Below are positions 54,785 through 64,000 of a stretch of DNA of 64,000 nt, one piece after another (position 1 is the first letter of the stretch; each line of letters starts with the position of its first letter). The DNA comes from Nemertoderma westbladi (lineage: Eukaryota > Xenacoelomorpha > Nemertodermatida > Nemertodermatidae): the NCBI GenBank assembly GCA_032718475.1, contig JAUCBJ010008837.1:1-64000 (forward strand). The letters run 5' to 3'. The translations under genes and the position numbers were made by a program. The notes under the pieces were generated by a model that was not told the DNA's origin, ran no database searches, and saw nothing but the letters and a program-made list of their open reading frames with translations.

Positions 54785-57366
54785 TGTTGATGCAAATGAC
54801 TGATACCATAATTTACTTCGCTTCCATGCAACACTCGTGAAGCATATGCCACTGGTTGCGGTTTATTATTACTGTTCAATTGAGCTAAAATTGCTCCTAG
54901 TCCTGTATGACATGCATCTGTGTGTAAATAAAAATCATTATCAAAATCGGGGTGAATCAAACAAGGAGTGTTCGTAAGTGCTTGTTTGATATCAATAAAT
55001 GCACTCTGCTGTGCAGAACCCCACACAAAAGTAGTACTGTTTTTCATTAATTCAGTCATCGGTCGTAATCTATGAGCACAATGTGGTATGTAAATACGGT
55101 AATATGAGGCTAAACCTGTAAAACAACGCACATCCTTTTTACACTTAGGTTCGCTCAAATCTAACAATTTTTGCACAGTTTCAATATCTGGTTGCCTTCC
55201 ATTAATATCTACAGTATGACCCAAATACGTAATTCGAGACATTATAAAATAGCATTTCTTTAACTTCAACTTAATACCAATACGACCTAGGGCTTGCAAT
55301 ACCTCATCTAATCGATGGTTATGCTCAGAAATCGTATAAGCCCATACTAAAATGTCATCTAAATAAACTAAACAAGTAATAAATTGTAACCCTGTTAAAG
55401 CTGTGTCCATCACACGCTGCCATGTCGGGGGCGCGTTTATTAATCCAAACGGCATACGTTTGAATTGATATGACCCTTTGTGAGTTGCAAACGCCGTCTT
55501 ACATCGATCTTGAGGTGCCATCTCTACTGTCCAATACGCCGAATATGCATCTAAAACCGTAAAATACATTCGTTTCGAATCATGCGGGGAAGAACCAATA
55601 CAATCCATTAAATCGTTTATTGACGGAAGGGGATAAACATCTTTCCGAGTTACAGCATTTAATGGTCGATAATCGATGCAAAATCTGAGATTGCCATCCT
55701 TCTTTAACGCAAATACCGTTTGAAACTGCCATGGACTCGCTGCCGGCTCGATAACATCTTGCTCGAGCATTGCGTTTATGTGTTTTTCAACCATGGGCCA
55801 TTGTGACCTTGGTGTCCGAATCCCCTTTATTTGTATGGGTTTACTATTTCCAGTATCTATATGATGTTGGACTCTATGAATACGACCTAAATCAAGATCA
55901 TCCTGAGCAAATATATTTGCGTTGCTATACAACAGCTTCTTCACATTTTCTTTCTCATCTTCAGTTGCTCCACTGTCTATCTGTAACTTTGAGTTAAATT
56001 CTTCTTCTGTCCATGGTTCTCTGTACTTATTATCTTCCTCGACTGGACATGACATTACATTATAGTCATCTTCATCTTCATCAAGTAAAACTTCATCACC
56101 AGTATTTATGTAATTTACTTCCCCCAATTTTGTATGTTTATTTATTGTCACTGGAACTGACAAAGGATTTAATAATTGAATAGGAATTCGAAAGTGTTCA
56201 TCTGGAATCGATATTGATCGTGCTGCAGCTATGGAGTGTCGTTTAGTAAGTTTGTTAGCCTGTTCAAATAAAACTGCATTATAATTAATTTCAGGCATTG
56301 TGTCAAGTTGCCCTGTAACCAACATTCGACTTCGAGCAGGAATCGTAACTATTTCATTACACCAAACAGTAGCAATTTCGGACTCACCAATTGATCTAGT
56401 TATCATCTCTGCTGGTATTTGTTTACCATCTATGTAAACAGCTATATCATCAGGATTAGTCAAATCCATCATACACCTAAATCCTGCCATTAAATCTAAT
56501 CCAATCAAAATGTCATATTTACAATATGAGTCAAGTAATAGATCAACTTCATGAGTTATATCACCTAATTTCAATGGAACTGTAACCACACCTGCAATGT
56601 CTAAAGGATGACCTGAAGCAGACTTTGGTGCAAAGGGTGGTTGCCCCATCTTAAATTTACTCTTCTTTTTCTTCTGTAACTTATAAAGTACTGATTTCTG
56701 CATTAGTGAAATTTCACTTCTACTGTCTATTAGAGCTTTGAATGTATTTCCTTGTATTTCGATAGAAACTACAGCCCGTCTGAGATATTGCCCAGCGAAT
56801 CTACTTCCATTAGCTTTACTGTTATCAACCGAAATTCTGGCAGAATCTGCCTCTGTTGCTTTGATTTGTTCTTCCTTAATTTCACGGAAATCATCTTTAT
56901 GTATTTTCAAATCATCCTGACCAACTTGAACTAAATTACATTTCACATGTTTATTATCCGTACTATTAACATTACTAAATGAATTTCTATTTGTATCTCT
57001 CAGTTTAGTATCATCACTGCTACTATTTTTCCATTTTCCTTGTGTACAATCTTTAGCTTTATGGCCTGTTTTCTGGCATTTATAACATAATGTAGGTGCT
57101 CTACAATCTTTAATTTGGTGGTTAGTTCTTCCACAATTATAGCAAGCATTATTATTTTGTGACACTGACTGCATTCTTGGGTATTGAACATCTAATTCAT
57201 ATGCCTGTTGTAATAAATCTTTCCAAGAAGATCCAACATTAATTCGTCGCCAACCTCTTAAACGCCCACTTATTTCATTTCGCACATTTCCAGCAAACAA
57301 ATCTTGGAAAATTTCTTGTTCACCATCACCACTATGATCCTCACGTCGCCGCCGAACTGCAATCAT
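54754..57366 (-). pseudogene. Gypsy gag end, protease and reverse transcriptase
   Basis: 870 residues. Two CCHC knuckles (CYNCGRTNHQIKDC, 75-88; CYKCQKTGHKAKDC, 94-107) are followed by an aspartic protease with ALIDSRSEIS (211-220). The residue after Asp-Ser is Arg where Gly is expected, so the protease is probably dead. RT follows with FCIDYRPLNAVT and the YLDD box in LVYLDDILVWA, then RNase H start (LHTDACHTGLGAIL). Joined upstream to gag through a frameshift near 57430. The frame is otherwise open. Confidence 0.9.
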
Positions 57367-57428
57367 AAAACGCTCTACAAATTCTGGTATTGTTTCATTT
57401 AAACCTTGCTTACATTGTGCAATGTCTG

Positions 57429-57901
57429 CTACCAGAACAACATTGGTACAACATTACGTTTATGATCTCCTAAAATTTGAATAATAGCCCTCTTCATACT
57501 TTCATAATCTATTCTATCTCTGGGTTCTAAAGTTTCATCTAACATTGAATGTAATCTACCTATTTTAACTAGAAGTCTATTCTTTCTTTCTTCCATTGGT
57601 ACTTGCGAATCTATCATTATTCGCTCATAATATTCACTAAACCAATCCTGGATGCTCATCTTTTTAGGATCAAAAGGAGGTATTTGCTCTGTTAACTTCG
57701 TAGAACGACTTGCCAAAGAACCCGTTGGTGCCTCATCTGATCCAGGACCACCATCATCTCGACGACTTCTCGACAAGTTTAGCATCTGCTCATCTCTAGC
57801 ATCAGCTCGTCTGCATCTATCCTCCTCTCATTGATGAATTTCTGCCATCATTGTAGAGAACATTTGATTTTGTTGCGTCATCATAGAATTAAACATTCGT
57901 A
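57429..57901 (-). pseudogene. Gypsy gag, N-terminal part cut by Polinton C
   Basis: Open from 57785 with PPFDPKKMSIQDWFSEYYER, a retrotransposon gag start. In-frame sequence continues upstream to the Polinton C junction with a TGA near 57833. A frameshift near 57430 separates it from the zinc-knuckle part. The true gag start lies beyond Polinton C, outside the window. Confidence 0.75.
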
Positions 57902-58795
57902 AGTAGTAGGGTCTTGGCCGGCTCTGCGACAGTTAGACCTAACTGACACCCATTGGGTGTCATATGACACCCAATTATCACCCTATGGGTGTCATTGGGT
58001 GTCATTGGCGCCAGACTGTCTGGGTGACACCTCCCAATTAGGCTAATTAGACCCTAATTGACAGGTGTCATCAATTAATTAGTACAATTAAACCCTAACA
58101 GGTGTCATATGACTCCTAATTAGGGTTTATTTGATTATCCTAATTAATCAGACTGATTAGCGCCCTGACACACAATGGGTCATCAGTGATGTCTAACTGT
58201 CGCAGAGCCGGCTCAAGAGGGTGTCATAAGTGACACCGCAGCTCTTTTATTCATTAATACTTATTTATTTATATTTAATTTTAATTAATTGTATTCTATT
58301 TTACTTTATTTTATATTAATTATTCATTTGTACTTTATGGGTATACAGCTCCCTTACTGGTAACTAATTACTCTTATCTATATCCAGACAGCTTTATCGT
58401 TGACCTTTGACCTTTGACCCCCCAATTAGCTTTAACCAAGCAACAGCATATTAATGATAGTTGTATCCAAGCGCCCCTGCCCCCCCACCCCGTGACAGCT
58501 CTGATTACTAATTACTCTTACATATATCCAACCGCCTGCAGTTCCATAGTCTGCCGCTAGAGGGCGTATTATCTGAAAATTAACATCTTCTCTAACTTTG
58601 TTATTTTCAATTTAACTATTTATTTATATTTAATTTTAATTAATTAATTGTACTTTATTTTACTTTATTTATTCATTTGTAGTTTATTTTAAATTAATTA
58701 ATTGTATTCTATTTTACTTTATATAATGATTTCTATTTTTAGATGAATTTGGTTTTAAATTGCCAATGAGATCACTATGACATAATGTCTATTTT
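57902..58795 (+). repeat. Polinton C terminal inverted repeat (left)
   Basis: Same family as the Polinton A TIR but with an internal deletion in the AT-rich part and about 10% differences. Only one copy is in the window, so its inner border is set by analogy with A. Confidence 0.75.
57917..58212. other. Foldback structure inside the Polinton C TIR
   Basis: A 22-bp arm at 57917-57938 is the exact reverse complement of 58191-58212. The central part of the arm reads TCTGCGACAGTTAGAC, against TCTGTGACACTTGGAC in Polinton A. Both arms changed together. Confidence 0.85.
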
Positions 58796-58929
58796 TAGCT
58801 CTATGGTTTATAGATCCCTTATCGTTAACTTTATAATCTTTCCTCTCGTGGCCCCTTTGTCTTCGTTATTCAATGGCGCCATTCTGTCTACCATTGAATA
58901 ACATTGGGCAATCATTATCTCGCCTGATG

Positions 58930-59146
58930 TGACGTCATCAAAGCTGCTCTCTGATTGGTTTAATTATACAGTCTTTTCTCCCTCCTGTTCCCTGATTGGC
59001 TAACCCATTCTAGCCCCCTCTATAATAGCCCCCGTTCACCACATTCCCAATCATTGTCTCTTTGTTTTCCTGAAAAGTTTTAATTATTTTCGTAAAAGTA
59101 TTTATTTATTTTTATTTCCTAAACGAGTTACCGGTACACAATCACG
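58930..59146 (+). promoter_or_regulatory. Promoter of the large ORF: CRE, CCAAT boxes, TATA-like
   Basis: TGACGTCA at 58930-58937, ATTGG boxes at 58954 and 58995 and CTATAATAG at about 59019, then a pyrimidine-rich leader to the ATG at 59147. The order is the same as upstream of the Polinton A copy. Confidence 0.55.
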
Positions 59147-60838
59147 ATGGCACATTCAGAAATCAGCTATTCAAGCAACGATCTGGTTTGCAACGAAAAT
59201 CAGTTTATGCTACAAGACAACTCGTTTGGTCTATATTTCGATTCGGCGAACAAACTCTTCCCGTTAACGATAAATACAACCTTAAACCAACCCATCCCGA
59301 TTCCGGCAAACTACGCGCACTTTATTTTCCGCGCCTGCTACGAACTTCACGATGGACAATATCAAACCCTCGACGATAATAAACTTCATTCCTCCAACCA
59401 CGGTTTCAAACTTTTAAAAAGGGACAACAAAATCACGTTCAATCTAACTACTTCGCCCGAGACGTTTACGATTCCAACTAGTATAGTCGATTTTATTCGA
59501 GAAAACATCAACCAAGATGTGGCAAATCGTCTACTGGGTTTAACCACCCTCGTAACCTCCTTCTTCTCCGATGATCGCTTATTTGATTTTCATAGTATCG
59601 CAAACTCGATTCTTCTTCTCATCTGGAACTCGTCGACTCCGACCGAGGAAGAGGAGACTCGTTTCTTTAAACTTTTCGACAAGGATGTTCTCACTTTCGG
59701 CGAGAAATTGAATGAGCTCACATGCTTTTTCGCCAATAAAGTCTCCTATTACTTTGGATTCAATTATAGAGTTGGCACCTATGGAAGTATTAACCCAGTG
59801 AATCCACTCGAGTTAATAAAGCTGGAAGACACTGTAAACAGTTCATGGATCACATTTTCCGTCACCTGCGCCAATTTATTTCAACAATATGTAAACATCT
59901 GTCGCCCTTTTATTAATCCTACTACTCACCTTGTCCTAAAACCGGGAATTTGGGTTGCTTTTGACTATTGCACTTTTGGGTTTGTTACAAATATTCGGAA
60001 CGAGCGCAATTTAGCGATCACCAATGGCTACGAGGTTGACGATGGAAAGGCTATTGTTTCTTCTAGGGGCATGATTCTTCTTACACCAACCGAGGTCGGC
60101 GAATTGAAATGGTTCGATTCAACCGTCGAGGATAGTGAATGTGTCTGCTACGATGAACTTAACGTATACAAAGACAACATTTCCGAGCGAATATCGATAC
60201 AAAGTTGTATCAGCGATTCAGAAATTGATTTACAGATAACCGAGAGAAAATTTAACGAATCCTTTACTATAGCTAACACGATTCAAGCGCGCGAGGCTCT
60301 AATCAGATTCAAGGCTATGGCTATACAATTTGCTTTCAAACCAAAGCAGATTACGATCCCCAATCACCAACGCTATCTCATAAATAGCAGTATCGCAGCC
60401 TTTATCTATAAGTTCAAATCCGAAAAATATGTTGGTATCTGGCCCATTTTAATGAAAGACGAAGAGAATACCACTTTTCAGTTCACCAACGGTCTCAATA
60501 TTAGGGGCAGCGATTTTCTCGCGATAAATATAACCAACCCACCCAACTCTCACTACTATCTCAGTCCTTACATTCATATCGAGAACAAACCAGCAGAAAT
60601 TATATTCACCAATACGAAAAATACCAACACTATCACCCTATCCAACGACTTTACCATCGCGCGCCTTTTCAAATTACTAAAACGTTCTCTCAGAGAAGGC
60701 ATATTTCTCCCGCAGCAAACACACCTTAATCTATTTCACCCCCCAAGAAAAGGTTATCTCAACAAACTATTAAAGAGAAAATTATCGCAACCATTAATAG
60801 TATCGGACCCTAAAAGGGTTAAACCAGTTATTCTCTGA
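59147..60838 (+). CDS. Large ORF next to the TIR (candidate ssDNA-binding protein), intact
   Basis: 563 residues, unbroken; start CACGATGG. Intact version of the Polinton A ORF and distant homologue of the 355-residue Polinton B ORF through KYVGIWPILMKDE and QFTNGLNIRG (residues about 428-457). Strand-strand-helix segments occur near residues 90-125 and 485-520. The C-terminus is basic (LLKRKLSQ, DPKRVKP), suggesting nuclear or DNA binding. No transmembrane segment. Function is inferred from its place beside the replication genes in B and its presence in all three elements. Confidence 0.7.
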   Translation: MAHSEISYSSNDLVCNENQFMLQDNSFGLYFDSANKLFPLTINTTLNQPIPIPANYAHFIFRACYELHDGQYQTLDDNKLHSSNHGFKLLKRDNKITFNLTTSPETFTIPTSIVDFIRENINQDVANRLLGLTTLVTSFFSDDRLFDFHSIANSILLLIWNSSTPTEEEETRFFKLFDKDVLTFGEKLNELTCFFANKVSYYFGFNYRVGTYGSINPVNPLELIKLEDTVNSSWITFSVTCANLFQQYVNICRPFINPTTHLVLKPGIWVAFDYCTFGFVTNIRNERNLAITNGYEVDDGKAIVSSRGMILLTPTEVGELKWFDSTVEDSECVCYDELNVYKDNISERISIQSCISDSEIDLQITERKFNESFTIANTIQAREALIRFKAMAIQFAFKPKQITIPNHQRYLINSSIAAFIYKFKSEKYVGIWPILMKDEENTTFQFTNGLNIRGSDFLAINITNPPNSHYYLSPYIHIENKPAEIIFTNTKNTNTITLSNDFTIARLFKLLKRSLREGIFLPQQTHLNLFHPPRKGYLNKLLKRKLSQPLIVSDPKRVKPVIL

Positions 60839-61833
60839 GACCAGCAACCCTATTAATATAAACAGTCTCTATTTAATAAAAACTGTTCTCACTATATCTT
60901 TTGTTATTGTCGATGTTCTTATATTATTTATTTTCAATGTTGTTGGTAAATTATTTATCTGTTGTTATATTATTTAATATTGATGTTGTCGGTAAATTAT
61001 TTATTCTTGTTTCCCCATATTGTTTAAAAAATATAAGATGCTTAACCGGCTATTTTTCATTTTTCTCTACTAGTTAATCTATTCTATGAGAGCGAGCCAT
61101 GAAGTAAGTGAGTCTCAGCATACCATTAATGACCCCTACTGCTTCTTCGTAATCAATTTGAATGTTAACCCCTAAATAAACAGCCAATCCCTATGAATTC
61201 TTTACAAACTCGATATGCAAGTTGTTTATCAGAGCTGATTTTAATTAAAATATATTATTTAGCGATTTTCGTGATTAATGCTATAAATTATATTCACCAA
61301 AATGAAAATATCCACCCTATTACTCTATCCATCAAGCGATGCTTTGTATGTATTGATGGCGAGCAAAGTTTTCAGGGCGACCACCTCTAGGCTGTAAGTA
61401 CGCTGTTCTGTCCTATCATAGACACTCTGTCTTTTAGATGCTTCACTGTTAATATTAAGCCGTTAGCCATGGCGCCGCTGATAAGCCGCGAGGATATTCA
61501 AAGGCTTTGGTTTGATTGTTCGTACTATGGATAGTTCAATGAAATCATGAAAGGGAGGGCCGCATGGGGTTGAAAGTGATAGCCCCTCATCCTTATTTTC
61601 CCGAGAAATTCTTAAAGGCGACTATGAATAGAACAATGAAACATTAAAGGGAGGACCGCATATGATGGGAATGATAGCCTTTCAACTGCCTTTGCCCAGA
61701 TTTGTGTAAGTTCGAGGGAGGATGTAGAGGAAAATATACTCGTAGCTTTAATGCCCCATTTGATTAAAGTAGAGCAAATTTAGCTTTCACCTAAGGGTTA
61801 TCACTCCTTGCAACTGCAAAATTTAAAATTCTA
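60839..61833 (+). repeat. 3' region shared with Polinton A
   Basis: Matches the reverse complement of 23110-24110 closely. It contains a 65-codon frame (61193-61387) also present in A but without a conservation signature, and CCGTTAGCCATGGCGCCGCT, which recurs in altered form near 62778. Confidence 0.75.
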
Positions 61834-62011
61834 TCTATGATGTATTCACTATATTTCGTTTGCTGACATTATTTCATCGCGAAATTAAAAGCATCTGCTA
61901 TCACTATTATTATAGTATATTATCTAAACTAGTGACACCGAGTTGGAACAGATAGGATAATTGCACTTTGTTATGTTTTAGTTTAGTAGCTTTAATCATA
62001 ATACTACCAGG

Positions 62012-62650
62012 CTATAAAATGTTGTATAAATATCGGGGGGAGGGTCATAATGACCCCGGTCGAGGTGGGGAATCGAATCTATGACAATCTGTATATCCTA
62101 TTTTGTGTTTACTTTTTATATTTTCCACGAAGCGAGGGCAAAAATTTAAATTTCCTGAAAATTTCTGAGTCTCAGCACACCATTAATGATCCCTATGCCT
62201 TTTTCGTAGTCAATTTGAATGATAATCCCTAAATCCCTATATTTTTCATAAAAACCCTCAAAACTTTACAAATTTTGAAAAATCGGCTAATATAAAATGC
62301 CCCATAGTTTCAATAAAAATGGTACTCGAAATGTGAATACAATGCTTCCACTTCATCAAGGTGAAACCTTAACGAAAACTATCCTGATCCACACTCGATT
62401 TGTAAATACATTGCATCCACTTTTACCCAGATGGAGCATTTGTATTGTATTTAAGATTTATTTTCATGAGTCACATAATAACCCCAATACTACCGGCCTA
62501 TAAAATATTGTATAAATATTGGGGGGAGGGTCATAATGACTCTGGTCGAGATAGGGAATCAAATCTATGACAATCTGTATATCCTATTTTGTGTTTACTT
62601 TTTATTTTTTCCGTGAAGCGACCAAAATTTAAAATTCCTGAAAATTTCGC
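62012..62650. repeat. Two direct repeats about 490 bp apart
   Basis: 62012-62165 and 62500-62650 share CTATAAAAT, GGGGGGAGGGTCATAATGAC, a GGGAATCGAATC or GGGAATCAAATC box (a tRNA B-box-like motif on the minus strand) and TATCCTATTTTGTGTTTAC. The same sequence style as the motif clusters in Polinton A (20052-21693) suggests Polinton C continues here. Confidence 0.8.
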
Positions 62651-63002
62651 GGATAGAGAATATAAATATAATTGGTGAGCATAGTGCTACGCGAAGGCTC
62701 CATGGCAGATGTATTTTAGCTATGGACTCGTATATCCATTCTACTCTACTATAGCCAGACTGTCTTCGAGGTGCCCCGTTAGCCTTGGCGCCGCTAAATC
62801 TGCATGAGGGTCGGCCGGCAAGCGAGATATCTCTATTGCTAATAAGCTTGAGGGCCCAAATAAGGCTAACATTCATATGCTATATCCCATAGTTATTACC
62901 GATATATAATTACTACTGGCTCCTAACGACTTATCACTGGGAGCCCTTTAATTAAAGCCGCCGCTCGTTGAAACTGTTGCGTTGCTCCCTCTGCGCTGAT
63001 GC

Positions 63003-63030
63003 TATATAAACCGAGACGGGGCCTTCATTC
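63003..63030 (+). promoter_or_regulatory. Core promoter: TATA box and initiator
   Basis: TATATAAA at 63003-63010 and an initiator-like TCATTC at 63025-63030, about 24 bp downstream, ahead of an ATG at 63133 with a strong start context (ACCATGG). Confidence 0.65.
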
Positions 63031-63132
63031 GTCACCAGTTTTGAGTTCGAAAAATTTTATGTGATTTATTCTACATTTTAAACTTTTGCGTTTACAATTT
63101 TAAACTTGTTAATTTACCAATTAATCAATACC

Positions 63133-64000
63133 ATGGATTCCACCTCCAACACCCAGCTAGCTGCCCCCGTGGCATCGGTCTCCATCACCACCACAGCTAC
63201 ATCCATCACCACTGCTTCCAACGCTATCAACACAACCATGACCAGAAGCGTTGGTACACAGACCATGGAGAGCAGGTCGGAAGCGGCCACTCCCTATGGC
63301 CGTTTTATGAGGGATCAGGAAGAGGAGATGGCCTGGGAGGAGGATTTGGTTAATCGAGAGCTCGAGATTCGAGCATTGGAGGAAGCGCGTGTGGAAGGGC
63401 TTCGGACCTCCTCCAACTGGTACGACCAGTATTTGTACCAGGAATATGTTCTGAAAGAGAAAGCAGCGGCTGAGGAACAGCGTTTCCTTCACCCTTTTCC
63501 CCAGGAAAACTGGGAGGAAACAGAGGATTTTAGGGAGGAACCATGGTGTAAGTTTTAATTAATACTAACATTCCTTTATATAATATGATATAATAAAATA
63601 GGTTAAAGCAATATGCAGTTTGAATAGAAATTAATTTGAGTAATTACAATAATTTTAACGTTATAAGAATGACCAAGATGGCTATAAAGCAATTACTTAA
63701 ATAATAAATTATTATTTAATTATAAAATAAATTATTTATTTTCTCATAGGCTAAATTTGCGTGAGGACCGGCCGGCGAGCGAGATTGGGAGCGCAGTTGT
63801 CCCTTACAGTTACTCCTTACAGTATTTGCCTATGTCGAACCATCTGAAATTCCTCGGACACAAACTGGGAAATTCTAACCCCGCTAGCAACCTCCACAAT
63901 GTTATCCAGACAATAGCCATGATGTCGCAAGTTTTCCATACCAAAGGATGGACAGCAAGGTGGCTCAACCTAGAGACCATCTTTAAGATGTGGAACACAC
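63133..64000 (+). CDS. Spliced gene of unknown function (partial)
   Basis: Exon 1 from the ATG at 63133 encodes about 138 residues: a Ser/Thr-rich start, then a Glu-rich helical region (EEEMAWEEDL). Splicing from a donor at 63546 (GTGTAAGT) to an acceptor ending 63749 (TTTTCTCATAG) would keep the frame open from 63750 to the window end (84 codons). The stronger GTAAGT donor two bases later would give an immediate stop, and without splicing the frame ends at TAA 63556-63558. Exon 2's first 36 bases have a near-copy at about 62797. Not recognised; could belong to Polinton C, another element or the host. Confidence 0.5.
63546..63749 (+). other. Predicted intron
   Basis: GTGTAAGT donor and a pyrimidine-rich TTTATTTTCTCATAG acceptor; 204 bp, AT-rich. 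Prediction from motifs and frame only. Confidence 0.45.

Larger units (their letters stand above)
52322..57901 (-). mobile_element. Ty3/Gypsy retrotransposon, interrupted at both ends
   Basis: Minus-strand gag, zinc knuckles, protease, RT, RNase H, integrase and a C-terminal PHD finger, followed by a polypurine tract and the start of the 3' LTR. The 3' LTR is cut by the BEL element at 52321; gag is cut by Polinton C at 57902. The 5' LTR lies outside the window. Several frameshifts and a deletion make this copy inactive. Confidence 0.9.
57902..64000. mobile_element. Polinton C, left part
   Basis: Starts AGTAGTAGGG at 57902, inside Gypsy gag; the bases before it, TTCGTA (57896-57901), should be the target duplication. 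The TIR and the first 3.9 kb match the reverse complement of Polinton A's right end. Similarity to A stops near 61833. What follows to 64000 may be Polinton C or another insertion; the right end is not in the window. Confidence 0.85.

Noticed and set aside
61193-61390. 65-codon frame conserved in Polintons A (23571-23768) and C
   Set aside because: Of the differences I counted, about five change the amino acid and three are silent, so there is no sign of purifying selection; the frame is shared because the DNA is recent common descent.

Overview
The window is animal (metazoan) DNA made almost entirely of nested mobile elements. Evidence for this is a BEL/Pao retrotransposon (a metazoan-restricted group), a Ty3/Gypsy retrotransposon, three Polinton/Maverick elements (large virus-like DNA transposons, adintovirus relatives), tRNA-SINE-like repeats, a CA microsatellite and spliceosomal splice signals. 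The sequence is AT-rich, with many TACCGGTA and TAGGCCTA words. I cannot name the species; a marine or other invertebrate is plausible. I see no confident single-copy host gene.

Layout. 1-2860: flanking DNA with tandem repeats. 2866-52316: one BEL/Pao element on the minus strand, with about 1.17 kb LTRs (2866-4043 and 51147-52316) and a 5-bp target duplication ACAAT. It is split by two Polintons. Polinton A (12353-27204, duplication GTTGTG) sits inside the gag-pol coding region. Polinton B (31548-50267, duplication CCTATT) sits in the BEL leader. Without them the BEL element would be about 15.9 kb. 52322-57901: a minus-strand Ty3/Gypsy element whose 3' LTR appears to be the site the BEL element entered. 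57902-64000: the left part of Polinton C, inserted in the Gypsy gag region and running off the window. Order of events: Gypsy, then BEL into Gypsy, then Polintons A and B into BEL; Polinton C entered Gypsy separately.

Polinton B is the near-complete virus-like genome. Its rightward block holds a RING protein, packaging ATPase, small basic and membrane-active candidates, integrase with a chromodomain-like tail, two paralogous capsid-associated proteins, a basic virion protein, major capsid protein, adenain-like protease and a possible RNase H-fold protein. Its leftward block holds a replication module: a large ORF that may be a single-strand DNA-binding protein, protein-primed-type DNA polymerase B, and a small gene behind the polymerase. 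Polinton A keeps only the replication module and has no integrase, ATPase or capsid genes, so it probably moved with proteins supplied in trans. Polinton C shares its TIR and large ORF with A.

The most interesting signal is the small gene directly downstream of polymerase B in both Polintons A and B. In both it looks like a divergent TATA-binding protein (TBP): two repeats, with SYTPELF (A) or SYDPEIF (B) where TBP has its conserved Y-x-P-E-L-F segment. If correct, these elements carry their own general transcription factor. A second strong signal is in the A/C-type TIRs: the outer 300 bp form a foldback whose two arms differ between A and C by matching, compensatory substitutions. Most large ORFs carry one or more stops or frameshifts, so these are recent but decaying copies (BEL LTRs about 99% identical by eye).
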